A stretch of DNA of 13,324 nt, taken from the NCBI GenBank assembly GCA_038246575.1, contig JBBRVU010000113.1, positions 1 through 13,324 on the forward strand, read 5' to 3'. This DNA comes from JACCUZ01 sp038246575 (lineage in GTDB: Bacteria > Actinomycetota > Actinomycetes > JACCUZ01). A program made the position numbers and the translations under genes. Shown here piece by piece: positions 6,844 to 13,324 of the stretch. Position 1 is the first letter of the stretch. The number at the start of each line of letters is the position of its first letter. Under the pieces are notes generated by a model. The model did no database searches. It had not been told where the DNA came from and saw only the letters and a program-made list of their open reading frames with translations.

Positions 6844-8105
6844 CGGAGCATGGCGCGGTGCGGCCGACGTACCGTAGCCTGCTGCGCAACCGGGAGTTCC
6901 GCGGCCTGGTGGCAGCACAGGTCACCAGCGAGCTCGGCGACCACGTGGCCCGGGTCGCGATCGCCTCCCTGGTCCTGACCCGCACCGACAGCGCATTCCT
7001 CGCGGTCCTGGCGTTCGTCGTGAGTTTCGTCCCGGCCGTCTTCGGCTCAGCCTTCCTCGGCGCCGTTGCCGATCGGTTGCCGCGCAAGGTCGTGCTGCTC
7101 GGCTGTGACCTGGCCCGTGCGGTCGTGCTCGGCCTGATCGCGCTGCTCGCCGTCGACTCGACGCCGGTCTGGGTCCTGCTGGGCATGCTCCTGGTCGCCG
7201 AGACGTTCTCTGCGCCGTTCGAGGCGGCGCACCGGGCGGTTCTCCCGGATGTCCTGCCCGATCCGCGGGAGTGCCTCACCGGCAACGGCCTGCTCCGTGT
7301 GATGCACCAGGTCGACCAGGTCGCCGGCATCGTCGCCGCGGGCATCGTCATCGTCCTGGTGGGGGAACGCGCTGCCCTGCTCCTCGACGTGGTGAGCTTC
7401 CTCGTCTCGTTCGTGTTGCTGGCGGCAATGTTGCGCTGGCGACCCGCATCCCGGCAGCGCCCCGCGGGCGAGGAGATGCGGCGCACGCTCGCTGACGACT
7501 TCCGCGAGGGCTGGCGTCTGGTGTTCGACGACCCTGCGCTGCGGGCGCTCATCGTGCTGGCCTGGAGTGCGGCCGTGTTCGTCATCGCGCCCGAGGCGGT
7601 GGCGCTGGCCTACGCCCGTGACGACGGGGCCGACCCGGCGGTGGGCGCTGCGCTGATGGCGAGCCTGCCCGCCGGAGCGGCGATCGGCGCGCTGCTGGTG
7701 GCGCGGCTGGAGCCGCTGCGGCAGGTGGGCCTGATCCTGCCGCTGGCGGTGACCTCGTGCACCCCGCTGCTGCTGACCAGCCTGGCGCCGCCGTGGCAGC
7801 TCGTGCTTCCGCTGTGGTTCATCTCCGGCCTCTCGCAAGGTTTCATGGTTCCGCTGATGACCACGGTCAACCTGGTCAGCCCGGCTGCGCTGCGCGGGCG
7901 GGTCAACGGCCTCGCCGGCGCCGGGTTCAGCCTCGTCACCGCTTCCACGTACCTGCTGGCCGGTGCGATGGCTGACCTGACCTCGCCTGCGGTGGCGGTC
8001 ACGGTCGGAGCCGTGCTGGGTCTGGGGCTGGTCGGGGCTGCACACCGGTCCTGGCCCGGTGGTGAGCTGCGCCGGGCCGCCCGGCGGGTCTACGTCGGGG
8101 GCTGA
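6840..8105 (+). CDS. MFS transporter (12-helix, multidrug/siderophore-exporter-like)
   Basis: 421-residue major facilitator superfamily protein. About twelve hydrophobic segments are spread over the sequence. The diagnostic loop 2-3 motif A is GAVADRLPRKVVLLG at 74-88, with Asp78, Arg79, Arg82 and Lys83. The N-terminus YRSLLRNREFRGLVAAQVTSELGD matches the 'LLRNRxFR-L--AQ--S--G' opening typical of the MFS subgroup that includes EntS-like exporters. Substrate and direction are not readable. Start choice: GTG at 6840 overlaps the glnE TGA as GTGA, with GGAG about 15 bases upstream; the frame stays open far upstream inside glnE, but that region is a shadow of glnE. Overlap implies translational coupling to glnE, though a functional link to nitrogen control is only inferred. 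Confidence 0.9.
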   Translation: MTEHGAVRPTYRSLLRNREFRGLVAAQVTSELGDHVARVAIASLVLTRTDSAFLAVLAFVVSFVPAVFGSAFLGAVADRLPRKVVLLGCDLARAVVLGLIALLAVDSTPVWVLLGMLLVAETFSAPFEAAHRAVLPDVLPDPRECLTGNGLLRVMHQVDQVAGIVAAGIVIVLVGERAALLLDVVSFLVSFVLLAAMLRWRPASRQRPAGEEMRRTLADDFREGWRLVFDDPALRALIVLAWSAAVFVIAPEAVALAYARDDGADPAVGAALMASLPAGAAIGALLVARLEPLRQVGLILPLAVTSCTPLLLTSLAPPWQLVLPLWFISGLSQGFMVPLMTTVNLVSPAALRGRVNGLAGAGFSLVTASTYLLAGAMADLTSPAVAVTVGAVLGLGLVGAAHRSWPGGELRRAARRVYVGG

Positions 8106-8112
8106 GGACACC

Positions 8113-8137
8113 GGCCCGCAGTGCCCGCCTCCGGGCC
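8113..8137 (+). terminator. Possible hairpin after the MFS gene
   Basis: GGCCCG at 8113-8118 pairs with CGGGCC at 8132-8137 around a 13-base loop, 7 bases after the transporter stop. The stem is short, the loop is long and no T-tract follows, so it may be chance in such GC-rich DNA. Confidence 0.3.
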
Positions 8138-8157
8138 ACGCCCGACACGCGCAGACG

Positions 8158-8169
8158 GGACATTTGTCC
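8158..8169 (+). promoter_or_regulatory. GGACA-TT-TGTCC palindrome upstream of the glycosidase pair
   Basis: Perfect inverted repeat GGACA / TGTCC with a 2-base spacer, in a locally AT-richer patch (catttgtcctattta) that stands out from its surroundings, 125 bases before the first glycosidase ATG. It looks like a transcription factor site; I cannot name the factor. The 188-base intergenic region also holds two CTGCGACT copies 31 bases apart (8177-8184 and 8208-8215). Confidence 0.4.
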
Positions 8170-8293
8170 TATTTACCTGCGACTCCCTGGTGCCTCCTGC
8201 ACACTGGCTGCGACTTCCCGGGAACCGTTGCCGTTGCGACGACGTCCTCGGTGCTGTCCCCCTCCCTCCCATCACCTCGAGGACCTGGCCCTG

Positions 8294-9649
8294 ATGCGAC
8301 CCGCTCGTCACTCCCTCGTCCGCATCCCGTCGGCGCGTGCCTGGCGAACCCTGCTCGTCGGGCTGCTCGCCACCCTGCTGGCCGCGGCGGTGCTGCCGGC
8401 GTCCCCGGCGACGGCGAATAAGGTCCGGATCGACCCCAGGATCTTCGGCGTGCACGACTCCCGGCTGAGCTCGTTCGCCACCGGCACGGTGGGCTCGGTG
8501 CGGCTCTGGGACGCGGGTGTCACCTGGCGGGACATCGAGACCTCCCCGGGCGCCTACGACTTCTCCAGGCTGGACGCGATCGTGCGGGCGGCCAACGCCC
8601 GCAACGTCGAGGTGACCCTGGTGCTCGGGATGACCCCGGACTTCTACGCCTCCACCAGCAAGGGCGAGACGTCGATGCCGGGCGACCTGGGTGCCTGGGA
8701 CCGCTACGTGCGCGCGGTGGTGACCAGGTACAGCCCCGCGAACTGGGGCGGGGTGCGGGGCATCGGCGCCTACCAGGTGTGGAACGAGGCGAACGTCAAG
8801 AACTTCTGGACCGGCTCACCGATCCAGATGGCCCAGCTCACCAAGGCGACCTGGAACGCGGTCAAGGCCGTGGACAAGGGCGCTCTCGTGGTGGGCCCGG
8901 CCATGGCCGCCCGCATCGGTGAGCAGACGCGCGGGATCGCGTTGTTCTACTACATCAAGCTCAACCGGGTGCCGGTGTGGCGCTACATGAACGCCATCGG
9001 GCTGAACCTCTACCCGTTGGACAAGTACGGCAGCAAGCTCGGGACGCCGGAGAAGTCGATGGCGCTGCTGGCCAAGACCCGCAAGCAGATGCAGCTGCGG
9101 GGGGTACCGGCGAACAAGCCGATCTGGAACACCGAGGTCAACTACGGCATGCGCACCGGCACCTATGGCGGAACGCCGGCGATCCCGATCTCGGACAGCG
9201 CGCAGGCCGCCTACGTGGTCCGCACGTACTTGCTCAACGCTGCGAACAAGGTCAAGCGCGTGCACTGGTACTCCTACGACCTGGGAAACCTGCCCGGTGG
9301 GGGAACCCTCGGCAACACCCGGCTCACCGACCCGGCCGACGGGTCGACCCGCACCCTCGCCGGCCGCGCAGTCGGGCTGGTCCGCGGCTGGATGGTCGGC
9401 GGCCGGCTGGTCGGCCCGAGCAAGTCCGCGCTGCCGTGTGCGAAGGACCGTGCCGGGACCTACACCTGCGTCATCACCTACGCGCGTGGCGTCAAGCGGG
9501 TGTACTGGAACCCGACGAAGCGGGTCAAGATCAAGACGGTCAAGTCGGCAAAGTTCCTGGTGACCGTCTACGGTAAGAAGAAGCGCATTTCCGGCGGATC
9601 GTCCAAGTTCGTGGACTACCGCCCGGTCATGGTGCGGTCGAAGACCTGA
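8294..9649 (+). CDS. Secreted clan GH-A-like glycoside hydrolase, copy 1
   Basis: 451 residues. Start ATG 8294 has GAGGA 10 bases upstream; an earlier in-frame TTG would place extra residues before the signal peptide, so it is rejected. Residues 1-41 form a signal peptide (basic start, core LLVGLLATLLAAAVL, then ASPATA). The rest is a (beta/alpha)8-type glycosidase: DAGVTWRDIE near 73-82, the acid/base motif QVWNEAN with Glu165, LNLYP at 238-241, and the nucleophile strand KPIWNTEVNYG with Glu281. Both glutamates are present, so a retaining beta-glycosidase is expected, resembling GH5/GH39-type enzymes; exact family and substrate are not determinable by eye. The last roughly 80 residues form a Lys/Arg-rich module with two cysteines (CAKDRAGTYTC), probably a disulfide, and GVKRVYW, ending in PVMVRS. 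Exported, probably acting on cell-surface or extracellular polysaccharide. It is paralogous to the next gene. Confidence 0.85.
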   Translation: MRPARHSLVRIPSARAWRTLLVGLLATLLAAAVLPASPATANKVRIDPRIFGVHDSRLSSFATGTVGSVRLWDAGVTWRDIETSPGAYDFSRLDAIVRAANARNVEVTLVLGMTPDFYASTSKGETSMPGDLGAWDRYVRAVVTRYSPANWGGVRGIGAYQVWNEANVKNFWTGSPIQMAQLTKATWNAVKAVDKGALVVGPAMAARIGEQTRGIALFYYIKLNRVPVWRYMNAIGLNLYPLDKYGSKLGTPEKSMALLAKTRKQMQLRGVPANKPIWNTEVNYGMRTGTYGGTPAIPISDSAQAAYVVRTYLLNAANKVKRVHWYSYDLGNLPGGGTLGNTRLTDPADGSTRTLAGRAVGLVRGWMVGGRLVGPSKSALPCAKDRAGTYTCVITYARGVKRVYWNPTKRVKIKTVKSAKFLVTVYGKKKRISGGSSKFVDYRPVMVRSKT

Positions 9650-9659
9650 CCGCCACGCC

Positions 9660-9679
9660 GCGGCCGACCTGTCGGCCGC
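9660..9679 (+). terminator. Hairpin between the two glycosidase genes
   Basis: GCGGCCGA at 9660-9667 and TCGGCCGC at 9672-9679 form a perfect 8-bp stem with a 4-base loop (cctg), 11 bases after the stop of copy 1 and 40 bases before copy 2. No T-tract follows, so it could be a partial terminator or an mRNA-processing or stabilising hairpin in a two-gene transcript. Confidence 0.5.
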
Positions 9680-9719
9680 CCGACCTCCGCCCGTACACAA
9701 CCCCGGGGATCACCTACTT

Positions 9720-10973
9720 ATGACACGTCTTGCCAAGTTCTTCTCACCGCGCCTGCTCGCTGTCGCTCTGGCTCTGGGCCTCTCGGTGACGGTGCTGCCG
9801 GCCACACCGGCCTCGGCTGCCGTCCAGAAGGTCAAGGGTCGTTTCTTCGGCATGACCGACAACGACCCGCTGAGCTGGCCGAAGGCTCCGATCGGCTCGC
9901 TGCGGCTGTGGGACGCCGGGGTCACCTGGCGCGAGATCGAGCGGGAGAAGGGCACCTTCGACTTCAGTCGCCTTGATGCGCTGGTCGCCGAGGCGCGCTC
10001 GCACGGCGCTCGGCCGTTGCTGGTCCTCGGGCAGACCCCCGAGTTCTATGCGCAGAGCCCGAACGCGAGCTCGTACAACGGTCCAGGCGCGAGCTCGATG
10101 CCCAACCTGCCGGCCTTCCGGCGCTACCTCCGCGCTGTCACCCGTCGCTACGGCGCGAAGCTGGACTACCAGGTCTGGAACGAGGCGAACGTGCCGGGGT
10201 TCTGGTCGGGGTCGCCGGACCAGATGGCCAAGCTGACGAAGATCACCAGCAAGATCGTGTCCAAGGAAGCCGGCAAGAAGGCCAAGGTCGTCGGTCCGGC
10301 CCTGGCGACTCGGCTCACCGGTCAGCGGCGCTGGCTGCGCGACTTCTACGCCCAGCGCACCGGGCGCCGTCCGGTCGCGGCATGGATGGACATCGTGTCG
10401 CTGAACCTCTACCCGGGCCCCAAGGAGGGACCGGAGCACTCGATGTCGCTGCTGGCGGCGTCGCGGTCCATGCTTCGTGACGCCGGCGTCAACAAGCCGA
10501 TCTGGAACACCGAGATCAACTACGGCCTGCGGACCGGCGGCGGCGGGAAGGCGCGCAACATCTCGCGGGCCAAGGAGGCGTCGTTCGTCACGCGGACGTA
10601 CGTGCTGAACGCGGCGAACAACGTCAAGCGCGTGTTCTGGTACTCCTGGGACATCGGTGCCCTGGCCAACACCCAGCTCAGCTATGGCGCCGGGTCGCTG
10701 ACCCGGGCGGGCCGGGCCTACACGGAGATGCGCAGCTGGATGCTCGGGGCCAAGATGCAGGGCTGTGACCGCTCCGGGAAGCTCTACACCTGCGAGCTGT
10801 CCTACGCCGGCGGCGTGAAGCGGATCTACTGGAGGACCTCCGGCGCGACGACGATCCGCACCGACAAGTCTGCCACCCGCGTGTACGACCTGCGGGCCAG
10901 CAGCGAGAAGATCAAGGGCGGCTCTAAGCTGCGCATCACCAAGGTGCCGGTCATGGTGCGCTCGCGCCGCTGA
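9720..10973 (+). CDS. Secreted clan GH-A-like glycoside hydrolase, copy 2
   Basis: 417 residues, starting at ATG 9720 with GGGGA 10 bases upstream. Residues 1-33 are a signal peptide (core LLAVALALGLSVTVL, then PATPASA). The catalytic barrel parallels the preceding gene: LRLWDAGVTWREIE (61-74), QVWNEANVPGFWSGSP with acid/base Glu155, LNLYPGP near 229, and NKPIWNTEINYG with nucleophile Glu265. The C-terminal module again has a cysteine pair (CDRSGKLYTC), GVKRIYW and the ending VPVMVRS, but it is less Lys-rich and the protein lacks two insertions found in copy 1 (near the acid/base strand and after NLP). The shared order of motifs, including the C-terminal module, shows tandem duplication followed by divergence. 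Substrate unknown. It is probably co-expressed with copy 1 and followed by a strong hairpin. Confidence 0.85.
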   Translation: MTRLAKFFSPRLLAVALALGLSVTVLPATPASAAVQKVKGRFFGMTDNDPLSWPKAPIGSLRLWDAGVTWREIEREKGTFDFSRLDALVAEARSHGARPLLVLGQTPEFYAQSPNASSYNGPGASSMPNLPAFRRYLRAVTRRYGAKLDYQVWNEANVPGFWSGSPDQMAKLTKITSKIVSKEAGKKAKVVGPALATRLTGQRRWLRDFYAQRTGRRPVAAWMDIVSLNLYPGPKEGPEHSMSLLAASRSMLRDAGVNKPIWNTEINYGLRTGGGGKARNISRAKEASFVTRTYVLNAANNVKRVFWYSWDIGALANTQLSYGAGSLTRAGRAYTEMRSWMLGAKMQGCDRSGKLYTCELSYAGGVKRIYWRTSGATTIRTDKSATRVYDLRASSEKIKGGSKLRITKVPVMVRSRR

Positions 10974-10999
10974 CGCCTCGAGTCTCCTAGCACCGCATC

Positions 11000-11038
11000 G
11001 ACGACGGGCTTGGTCCACCTCGGACCGGGCCCGTCGTT
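11000..11038 (+). terminator. Strong hairpin after the glycosidase pair
   Basis: ACGACGGGC (11001-11009) pairs with GCCCGTCGT (11029-11037), and GGTCC (11012-11016) with GGACC (11022-11026), leaving a 2x2 internal loop and a 5-base apical loop. The 14 paired positions can be extended by one G-T wobble. It begins 27 bases after the stop. Only weak T content follows (tgcttg), as usual for actinobacterial terminators. Confidence 0.75.
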
Positions 11039-11070
11039 GCTTGTGGGGACCCCGGCGGCTGGGCCGAACG

Positions 11071-11096
11071 GGTGACGCGCTGCGCGTACGGTCACC
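11071..11096 (+). promoter_or_regulatory. Inverted repeat GGTGAC...GTCACC upstream of the nuclease gene
   Basis: GGTGAC at 11071-11076 pairs with GTCACC at 11091-11096 across 14 bases that are themselves self-complementary in part (gcgctgcgc). It lies 63 bases before the nuclease ATG and could be an operator or 5'-UTR hairpin. No assigned riboswitch class fits by eye. Confidence 0.25.
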
Positions 11097-11158
11097 GAAG
11101 AGCCCCGGTCAGCGACATGCTGTCGGGCGACCTGGTCGTCGGCCTGCACGGGGGACGC

Positions 11159-11683
11159 ATGAATCGACGAGTGATCACGTCCGCGCTGCCCGCGCTCGCC
11201 GTGCTCACCGGCGTGATGTTGCCCGCCGCTGCAGCGCCTGCACTGGCCGTTGAGTCGCGCGCGACGATCCTGCCTGAACGAGGCGCGGTCACCAAGGTCG
11301 TCGACGGCGACACCATCGACGTGCGACTCCGCGGCGGCGCGGTGCAGCGGGTGCGCCTGCTCGGCATCGACACCCCGGAGGTCTACGGCGTCCTCGAGTG
11401 CGGCGGGCCCCAGGCCTCGCGGTCGCTCAAGCGCCTGCTGCCGCTCGGCACGAGGGTCCGGCTGGTCTCGGACCCGACCCAGGACGCGGTCGACCAGTAC
11501 GGCCGGGCCTTGCGCTACGTGATCAGAGTCTCCGACCGCCGCGACGTGAACCGGACCCAGGTCAAGCGGGGCTGGGCACCAATCCTCGTCTGGAACAGCA
11601 ACCCGTTCATGCGCGCGGCGAACTACGGCAAGGCCGAGCGCGGTGCGCGCGCCCACGACCGCGGCATCTGGGGGAGATGCTGA
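11159..11683 (+). CDS. Secreted thermonuclease (staphylococcal nuclease fold)
   Basis: 174 residues. ATG 11159 is preceded by GGGGGA, closely spaced; an in-frame ATG 87 bases upstream would bury the signal peptide, so the later start is preferred. Residues 1-30 are a signal peptide (MNRR, then ALPALAVLTGVMLPAAAA). The SNase domain follows: VVDGDTID with Asp49 and Asp51 (calcium site), RLLGIDTPE with Arg66, Asp71 and Glu74, and QYGRALRYV with Arg116. These correspond to Asp19/Asp21, Arg35, Asp40, Glu43 and Arg87 of staphylococcal nuclease, so a calcium-dependent endonuclease of DNA and RNA is predicted. Cys81 and the C-terminal Cys174 could form a disulfide, in keeping with export. It has its own leader after a terminator and is convergent with the oxidoreductase gene. 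The extracellular role (nutrient salvage, extracellular DNA or biofilm turnover) is inferred. Confidence 0.9.
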   Translation: MNRRVITSALPALAVLTGVMLPAAAAPALAVESRATILPERGAVTKVVDGDTIDVRLRGGAVQRVRLLGIDTPEVYGVLECGGPQASRSLKRLLPLGTRVRLVSDPTQDAVDQYGRALRYVIRVSDRRDVNRTQVKRGWAPILVWNSNPFMRAANYGKAERGARAHDRGIWGRC

Positions 11684-11696
11684 CGGCCTAGCCGTC
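11682..11696. terminator. Small palindrome shared by two convergent stop codons
   Basis: GACGGC (11682-11687), loop cta, GCCGTC (11691-11696): a perfect 6-bp stem with a 3-base loop. The nuclease TGA (11681-11683) enters its left arm, and the loop is the complement of the oxidoreductase TAG (11688-11690). Symmetric on both strands, it could act as a minimal bidirectional terminator; only four bases separate the two genes. Confidence 0.45.
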
Positions 11697-13055
11697 TCCG
11701 GTGTTTGCGAGGATCCTGGCGGTCAGCTCGCGGGCCACCGGATGCAGGATCTCTGACCAGGCCGGATGCGGATGGACGTGGTCGGCCAGCAGCGCGACCG
11801 ACAGCCCAGCGCGGACCGCCAGCGCCAGCTCGCCGGCCCACGAGTCGGCGGCCTTGGCGACGACGGCCGCACCGACGAGGGTGCCGTCACCGGCGGCGAG
11901 CAGCTCGACTCGACCTGCGACCTCCGGTTGCTCGATGAACGCCCGGGCGGTGTCGGCCACGTCGATCGACGCGGTGATCACCTCTCCGCCCGCTGTCTCC
12001 TCGGTCAGGCCGACACAGGAAACAGCCGGGTCCGTGTAGACGACCCGGGGGATCGCGCGGTAGTCGGCGTCGTGACCGCGGCCGAGCAGCTCGTCGGAGA
12101 TGATCTCGGCCTGGTAGTTGGCCGTGTGGGTGTATGGGGCAACGCCGGTGACGTCACCGACGGCGAAGACGTCAGTGAGCGGGCCCTCGGCTCCCAGCAC
12201 CCGGCACCGCGGGTCCACTCGGAGCGCTCCCTCGTCGGGGGCAACGCCGAGGACGTCGAGGCCGATCCCGCCACCTCGAGGCTTGCGGCCACCGGCCACG
12301 AGCAGCCGGTCCGCCTCGAGGACGTCGCCGCCAGGCAGCTGCAGTCGTACGCCGCCGGTATCCGCCTGTTCGACCTTGGTGGCCTCGACACCCAGGTGCA
12401 CCTCGACGCCGTCCTTGCGCAGCGCGTCGGCGACCACCTCGCCGACCCACGGCTGCTCGCCCGCCAGCAGCCGTGGGGCGACCTCGACCAGGGTCACCCG
12501 GCTGCCCAGGCGGGCGAAGGCCTGCCCGAGCTCGCAGCCGACGGCGCCACCCCCGAGGACGAGCAGCCGGTCCGGTCGCTCGGCTGCCGACAGCGCGTCT
12601 GCGCTGCCCCACGACTCGACCTCGTCGATGCCCGGTACGGGGGGCATGGCCGGTTCGCTGCCGGTGCCCACGACCAGCGCCCTGGTCCAGCGCAGCGTCA
12701 GGTGCTCCCCGTCGGGCTGCCCGACGTCGAGGGTCCCCGGTGCTGTGACCGTCCCGGTGCCCCGGAGCAACCGGACCCCGCCCTCGACCAAGGACTTTGC
12801 GGCCTCGGAGTCGTCGCGGTGCTCGGCCGCCTCGTCGCGGCGGCGTACCGCCTCGTCCCAGTCGACACCGGCCGCTGCCGCGATCAGCAAAGCCTTGCTC
12901 GGGATGCAGGCGACGTAGGGGCACTCGCCGCCGACCCGGAAGGCCTCCACCGCGACGACGTCGACGCCCTCGGCGGCCAGTGCCTCGGCGATCGGCTGAC
13001 CCCCGGACCCGATGCCCAGGACGACAACCTCGGCACTGTGCTCCTGATCGCTCAT
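11688..13055 (-). CDS. FAD/NAD(P) pyridine nucleotide-disulfide oxidoreductase (class I)
   Basis: 455 residues of the dihydrolipoamide dehydrogenase/mercuric reductase family. The start is ATG (complement of 13053-13055), giving MSDQEHSAEVVVLGIGSGG; an upstream in-frame extension of 51 codons is Pro/Arg-rich and unlike the family. Visible: FAD motif VLGIGSGG (12-19), redox disulfide GGECPYVACIPSK with Cys45 and Cys50 in CxxxxC spacing, NAD(P) motif LLVLGGGAVGCELG near 200, second FAD motif FAVGDVTG, and C-terminal dimer-interface dyad HPHPAWSE with His430 and Glu435. All catalytic elements are present, so a homodimeric flavoprotein disulfide reductase is expected. The active site CPYVAC differs from canonical CLNVGC of lipoamide dehydrogenase, so Lpd, SthA and MerA cannot be told apart with confidence. 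No mer genes or 2-oxoacid dehydrogenase genes are nearby. It is divergent from the gene at the right edge. Confidence 0.9.
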   Translation of the reverse strand: MSDQEHSAEVVVLGIGSGGQPIAEALAAEGVDVVAVEAFRVGGECPYVACIPSKALLIAAAAGVDWDEAVRRRDEAAEHRDDSEAAKSLVEGGVRLLRGTGTVTAPGTLDVGQPDGEHLTLRWTRALVVGTGSEPAMPPVPGIDEVESWGSADALSAAERPDRLLVLGGGAVGCELGQAFARLGSRVTLVEVAPRLLAGEQPWVGEVVADALRKDGVEVHLGVEATKVEQADTGGVRLQLPGGDVLEADRLLVAGGRKPRGGGIGLDVLGVAPDEGALRVDPRCRVLGAEGPLTDVFAVGDVTGVAPYTHTANYQAEIISDELLGRGHDADYRAIPRVVYTDPAVSCVGLTEETAGGEVITASIDVADTARAFIEQPEVAGRVELLAAGDGTLVGAAVVAKAADSWAGELALAVRAGLSVALLADHVHPHPAWSEILHPVARELTARILANTGDG

Positions 13056-13193
13056 TGCGTCAGGCTTCCCCGGAGGCGACCGGCTGGAACGTCTCGGGCG
13101 CCCCGGACGGCGATCGAGTGGTGTTCGCCGGGGTTTCGACAGCAGGACGCCTTGCTGACCCGGTAGCGGCCGCAGAATGTCCGGATACCCGGC

Positions 13194-13199
13194 TAGCTT
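13194..13199 (+). promoter_or_regulatory. Candidate -10 box for a leaderless transcript
   Basis: TAGCTT lies 7 bases before the ATG at 13207, the spacing expected if transcription starts at or next to the start codon. No ribosome site is visible before this ATG. No convincing -35 element is seen. Confidence 0.35.
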
Positions 13200-13206
13200 G
13201 CCCGTC

Positions 13207-13324
13207 ATGAGAACGCCGAACGCGGTTGTCGAGTGGCTGATGGATGCTGATCCTGCGCTGCGCTGGCAGGTGATGCGCGATGTGCTCGACGCTCCCGAGG
13301 ACCGGTGGCAGGCGGAGCGCGACA
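13207..13324 (+). CDS. 5' end of a squalene-cyclase-like (alpha-toroid) protein, partial
   Basis: 39 codons are visible before the window ends. The protein begins MRTPNAVVEWLMDADPALRW and continues QVMRDVLDAPEDRWQAERD. The pattern W-L-(x)-D-P-A-(L/I)-R-W-Q-V-(x)-R-D-(L/V)-(x)-(x)-A-P is familiar from the N-terminus of uncharacterised actinobacterial proteins often annotated as squalene cyclase or prenyltransferase-like. The call rests on this short stretch and on memory. Actual cyclase activity cannot be assumed; many such proteins lack the catalytic DxDD motif, and that region is outside the window. It is divergent from the oxidoreductase gene with a 151-base gap. Confidence 0.65.
   Translation, partial: MRTPNAVVEWLMDADPALRWQVMRDVLDAPEDRWQAERD

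Noticed and set aside
5737..7585. Minus-strand frames of about 390 residues opposite the end of glnE and the MFS gene
   Set aside because: Antisense shadows with low-complexity Arg/Ser/Thr/Pro composition.
11041..11158. Riboswitch (for example a c-di-AMP ydaO type) before the nuclease
   Set aside because: Secreted actinobacterial proteins can have such leaders, but I could not fit the conserved core; only a simple inverted repeat is visible.
11766..13166. 466-residue plus-strand frame opposite the oxidoreductase
   Set aside because: The minus strand carries all flavoprotein motifs in order; the plus frame has none.

Overview
The window is high-GC, tightly packed DNA with strong G/C bias at third codon positions, GTG starts and short gene spacing, so it is very probably an actinobacterial chromosome. 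From memory of GlnA2 and GlnE sequences, the Nocardioidaceae (Nocardioides-like) fit best; this was not tested by search. Most of it is core metabolism with ordinary accessory genes. I see no insertion sequence, phage gene, CRISPR array, tRNA or rRNA, and no gene-free stretch longer than about 200 bases.

Left edge (minus strand): the first 85 codons of a membrane protein run off the window, probably the N-terminus of a GGDEF/EAL or related c-di-GMP turnover protein. Upstream of it, behind a nested hairpin, lies a 68-residue single-span membrane or secreted peptide with three exact GATWN pentapeptides in its tail. This peptide is the least explained gene here.

Centre (plus strand, 798-8105): glnA2-type glutamine synthetase, a class I glutamine amidotransferase, a class I SAM methyltransferase, glnE (bifunctional GS adenylyltransferase/adenylyl-removase) and an MFS transporter. 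The glnA2 to glnE order matches the arrangement known from Mycobacterium and Streptomyces. A GTAAC-N6-GAAAC element, the GlnR half-site pattern, lies just upstream of glnA2, suggesting nitrogen control. A TATAGT box overlapping a perfect 15-bp palindrome precedes the methyltransferase, so methyltransferase-glnE-MFS may be a separately controlled operon. glnE and the transporter overlap at GTGA and are probably translationally coupled.

Right part: two tandem paralogous secreted clan GH-A-like glycosidases (8294-9649, 9720-10973) with both catalytic glutamates intact, a hairpin between them and a strong hairpin after them; then a secreted staphylococcal-nuclease-type thermonuclease (11159-11683). 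Convergent with it is a flavoprotein disulfide reductase on the minus strand (11688-13055). The two genes share a tiny palindrome covering both stop codons. At the right edge a divergent gene starts that resembles actinobacterial squalene-cyclase-like proteins; it is cut by the window end.
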